64,000 bases of DNA from Pseudoips prasinana (lineage: Eukaryota > Arthropoda > Insecta > Lepidoptera > Nolidae), in contig OX621254.1 in the NCBI GenBank assembly GCA_951640165.1, positions 25,332,001 to 25,396,000 on the forward strand, read 5' to 3'. Positions 62,504 through 64,000 of the stretch are shown here, piece after piece. Each line of letters opens with the position of its first letter. Position 1 is the first letter of the stretch. A program made the position numbers and the translations under genes. The notes below the pieces were generated by a model. That model did no database searches, was not told where the DNA came from, and saw nothing but the letters and a program-made list of their open reading frames with translations.

Positions 62504-63290
62504 TTTTAGGGTTCCGTAGCCAAATGGCAAAAAACGGAACCCTTATAGATTCGTCATGTCTGTCTGTCTGTCTGTCCGTCCGTATGTCACAGCCACTTTT
62601 TTCCGAATCTATAAGAGCTGTAGGTACTGTTGAAACTTGGTAAGTAGATGTATTCTGTGAACCGCATTAAGATTGTCACACAAAATTAGAAAAAGAATAA
62701 TAATTTTGAGGGTTCCCCATACATAGAACTGAAACTCAAAAAATTTTTGAAGTTATACTTCTTTTGGCGCGATGGGGAAAAATGATGAGAGTGAATTTTT
62801 ACGATGCGCGCGTACACCGACACCAAAAAATTTAACAGCATGAAGTTAGTTCTAGGTGGTATGAAAATTGATAACTATGTTCAAGTTGTATATTAAGAAG
62901 TATAACTTCTAACGCGTGTACATACTAAGTACACACAAGTTTTTTTTTTTCATCGTACACATACATGGGGGGTATCTATGGATAGGTCTTCAAAAATGAT
63001 ATTGAGGTTCCTAATATCATTTTTTTCTAAACTGAATAGTTTGCGCGGAGACACTTCCAAATTGGAAAAATGAGTGTCCCCCCCTGTAACTTCTAAAATA
63101 AGAGAATAATAAAACTAAAAAAATATATGATGTACATTACCATGTAAACTAACAACGAAAATTGGTTTGAACGCGACACTAACTAGTAAGTAGTTTTTTT
63201 TTAATGCGTCACCTTTCATTTAATCAACTGAAATACTTGCTGCTGCGGAACCCTTCATGGGCGAGTCTGACTCGCACTTGGCTGGTTTTT
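62504..63290 (+). repeat. GGTTCCGTA-type repeat, long form with nested MITE
   Basis: TTTTTAGGGTTCCGTAGCC to GACTCGCACTTGGCTGGTTT. Colinear with 53749-54332 except for an extra ~200 bp near 62750-62945. Confidence 0.82.
62749..62909. mobile_element. MITE nested in the GGTTCCGTA repeat
   Basis: 15-bp perfect TIRs GAAGTTATACTTCTT / AAGAAGTATAACTTC. Interior GGCGCGATGGGGAAAAATGA. The other long copy lacks it, giving an approximate empty site; an extra ~35 bp beyond the right TIR remains unexplained. Confidence 0.78.
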
Positions 63291-63670
63291 ATACTTGAAG
63301 AGCCATGCCCCGCGTTATATCTTAAGTAATTATATGATTAATTTACAAAGGCGAATGGTGAAACAGCTAGCTATACTGTACGTATATGCGCAAATTCATG
63401 GAAATTACTTTATTATTTGGGATTATCAAGAACTTTCGTAAGTTATCTATTGGAACTAGTATCCAAAGCAGCATTATTAGGATCATGTCAAATTTGGCTA
63501 GGAAGAGGGATGAACACTGCGAGACAGAGAAGGTGAGCGTTACCAGCTACCCGTTGCATATAATAATATGATGGAAACCATATTTGCTCCTTAATTACAA
63601 ACTTTTTCTTAGCAATTAATGTCAATCTAAATTGTGTCGCCCAGAACTTGGCTACGAGTATCGAATTTGA
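63291..63670. other. Unassigned DNA
   Basis: No repeat or supported gene; the plus-strand frame at 63386-63571 has no features. Confidence 0.4.
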
Positions 63671-63885
63671 CTACACGTGTGGCGCAGCGGCTAAGACAGT
63701 CGCCTCGCCGCTTCGTGCCGCGGGTTCAAGTCCTGTGCCGGACAACTATTTGTGTGACCCATAAATAGTTGTTCTGAGTCTGGATGTAAATTGTGTCCGT
63801 CTATTATTATATGTTTGTAAAAGTACCCCGCGACACAGGGATTAGATTCCCTAGTACGGGCGTTGTATTTAAAAAAGAATAAAAA
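63671..63885 (+). mobile_element. SINE-D copy, near complete
   Basis: Head TACACGTGTGGCGCAGCGGC, B box GGTTCAAGTCC, ACAACTATTTGTGTGACCC, GTCTGGATGTAAATTGTGTC, GTACCCCGCGACACAGGGAT, ending in an A-rich stretch. Confidence 0.9.
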
Positions 63886-64000
63886 AATGTCAGTAGCGTC
63901 CATCAGACCTTTGAGATTGATTGATGAGAATAATTGTCCACTCGTTTGTGGGTAGTTTTAATTCTAATTTTGTAAAATACCCGAGCTTTTGTACGGTCCG

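Overview
This is a gene-poor, AT-rich, repeat-saturated stretch of an insect nuclear genome, most likely lepidopteran. The evidence for that is the mix of repeats: RTE-type LINEs ending in (ATC)n, CR1/jockey-group LINEs, several tRNA-derived SINE families with (ATT)n tails, short Helitrons ending in CTAG, and many MITEs. No exon of a host protein gene could be supported. All convincing coding sequence belongs to transposable elements. Five LINE loci are substantial: 13.9-18.9 kb (CR1-like, ORF1 with a coiled coil and an esterase-like domain), 24.2-27.4 kb (RTE, near full length), 35.2-36.2 kb and 44.6-45.5 kb (5'-truncated jockey/CR1-group), and 47.6-52.3 kb (near full length, ORF1 with a PHD-like finger). 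Two DNA transposon relics keep a recognisable piece of protein: a Harbinger-type element with a MADF remnant at 58.3-58.8 kb, and a TA-flanked element with the C-terminal Cys-rich tail of a pogo/Tigger-like transposase at 60.9-62.0 kb.

Layout: 0-13.8 kb is a mosaic of SINEs, MITEs and unassigned AT-rich DNA, with a near-identical 426-bp tandem duplication at 8.4-9.25 kb. 13.8-19.2 kb is one SINE-C split by a ~5-kb LINE. 19.2-24.2 kb holds SINEs, a CpG-dense TIR element and a SINE-D split in its tRNA B box by a LINE fragment. 24.2-28.5 kb holds the RTE and a hAT-like MITE with a perfect 35-bp TIR and 8-bp target duplication. 32.8-39.5 kb and 40.1-46.7 kb are two diverged copies of one segmental duplication in direct orientation. 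47.5-52.8 kb is one SINE-A copy blown apart by a LINE and a hairpin MITE. 52.9-64 kb holds more SINEs, two copies of a poly(A)-tailed retroposon with target duplications, the Harbinger and pogo relics, Helitrons and two long GGTTCCGTA-type repeats.

The most informative structure is the segmental duplication. Each copy serves as the empty-site control for insertions in the other. This fixes the exact ends of two Helitrons (inserted between A and T without target duplication) and of a 238-bp hairpin MITE. All three copies of that MITE in the window sit in the pentamer CCTGG and are flanked by its duplication. SINEs are also repeatedly the landing site of other elements. Names such as SINE-A to SINE-E are local labels; family assignments rest on motifs read by eye, without database searches.
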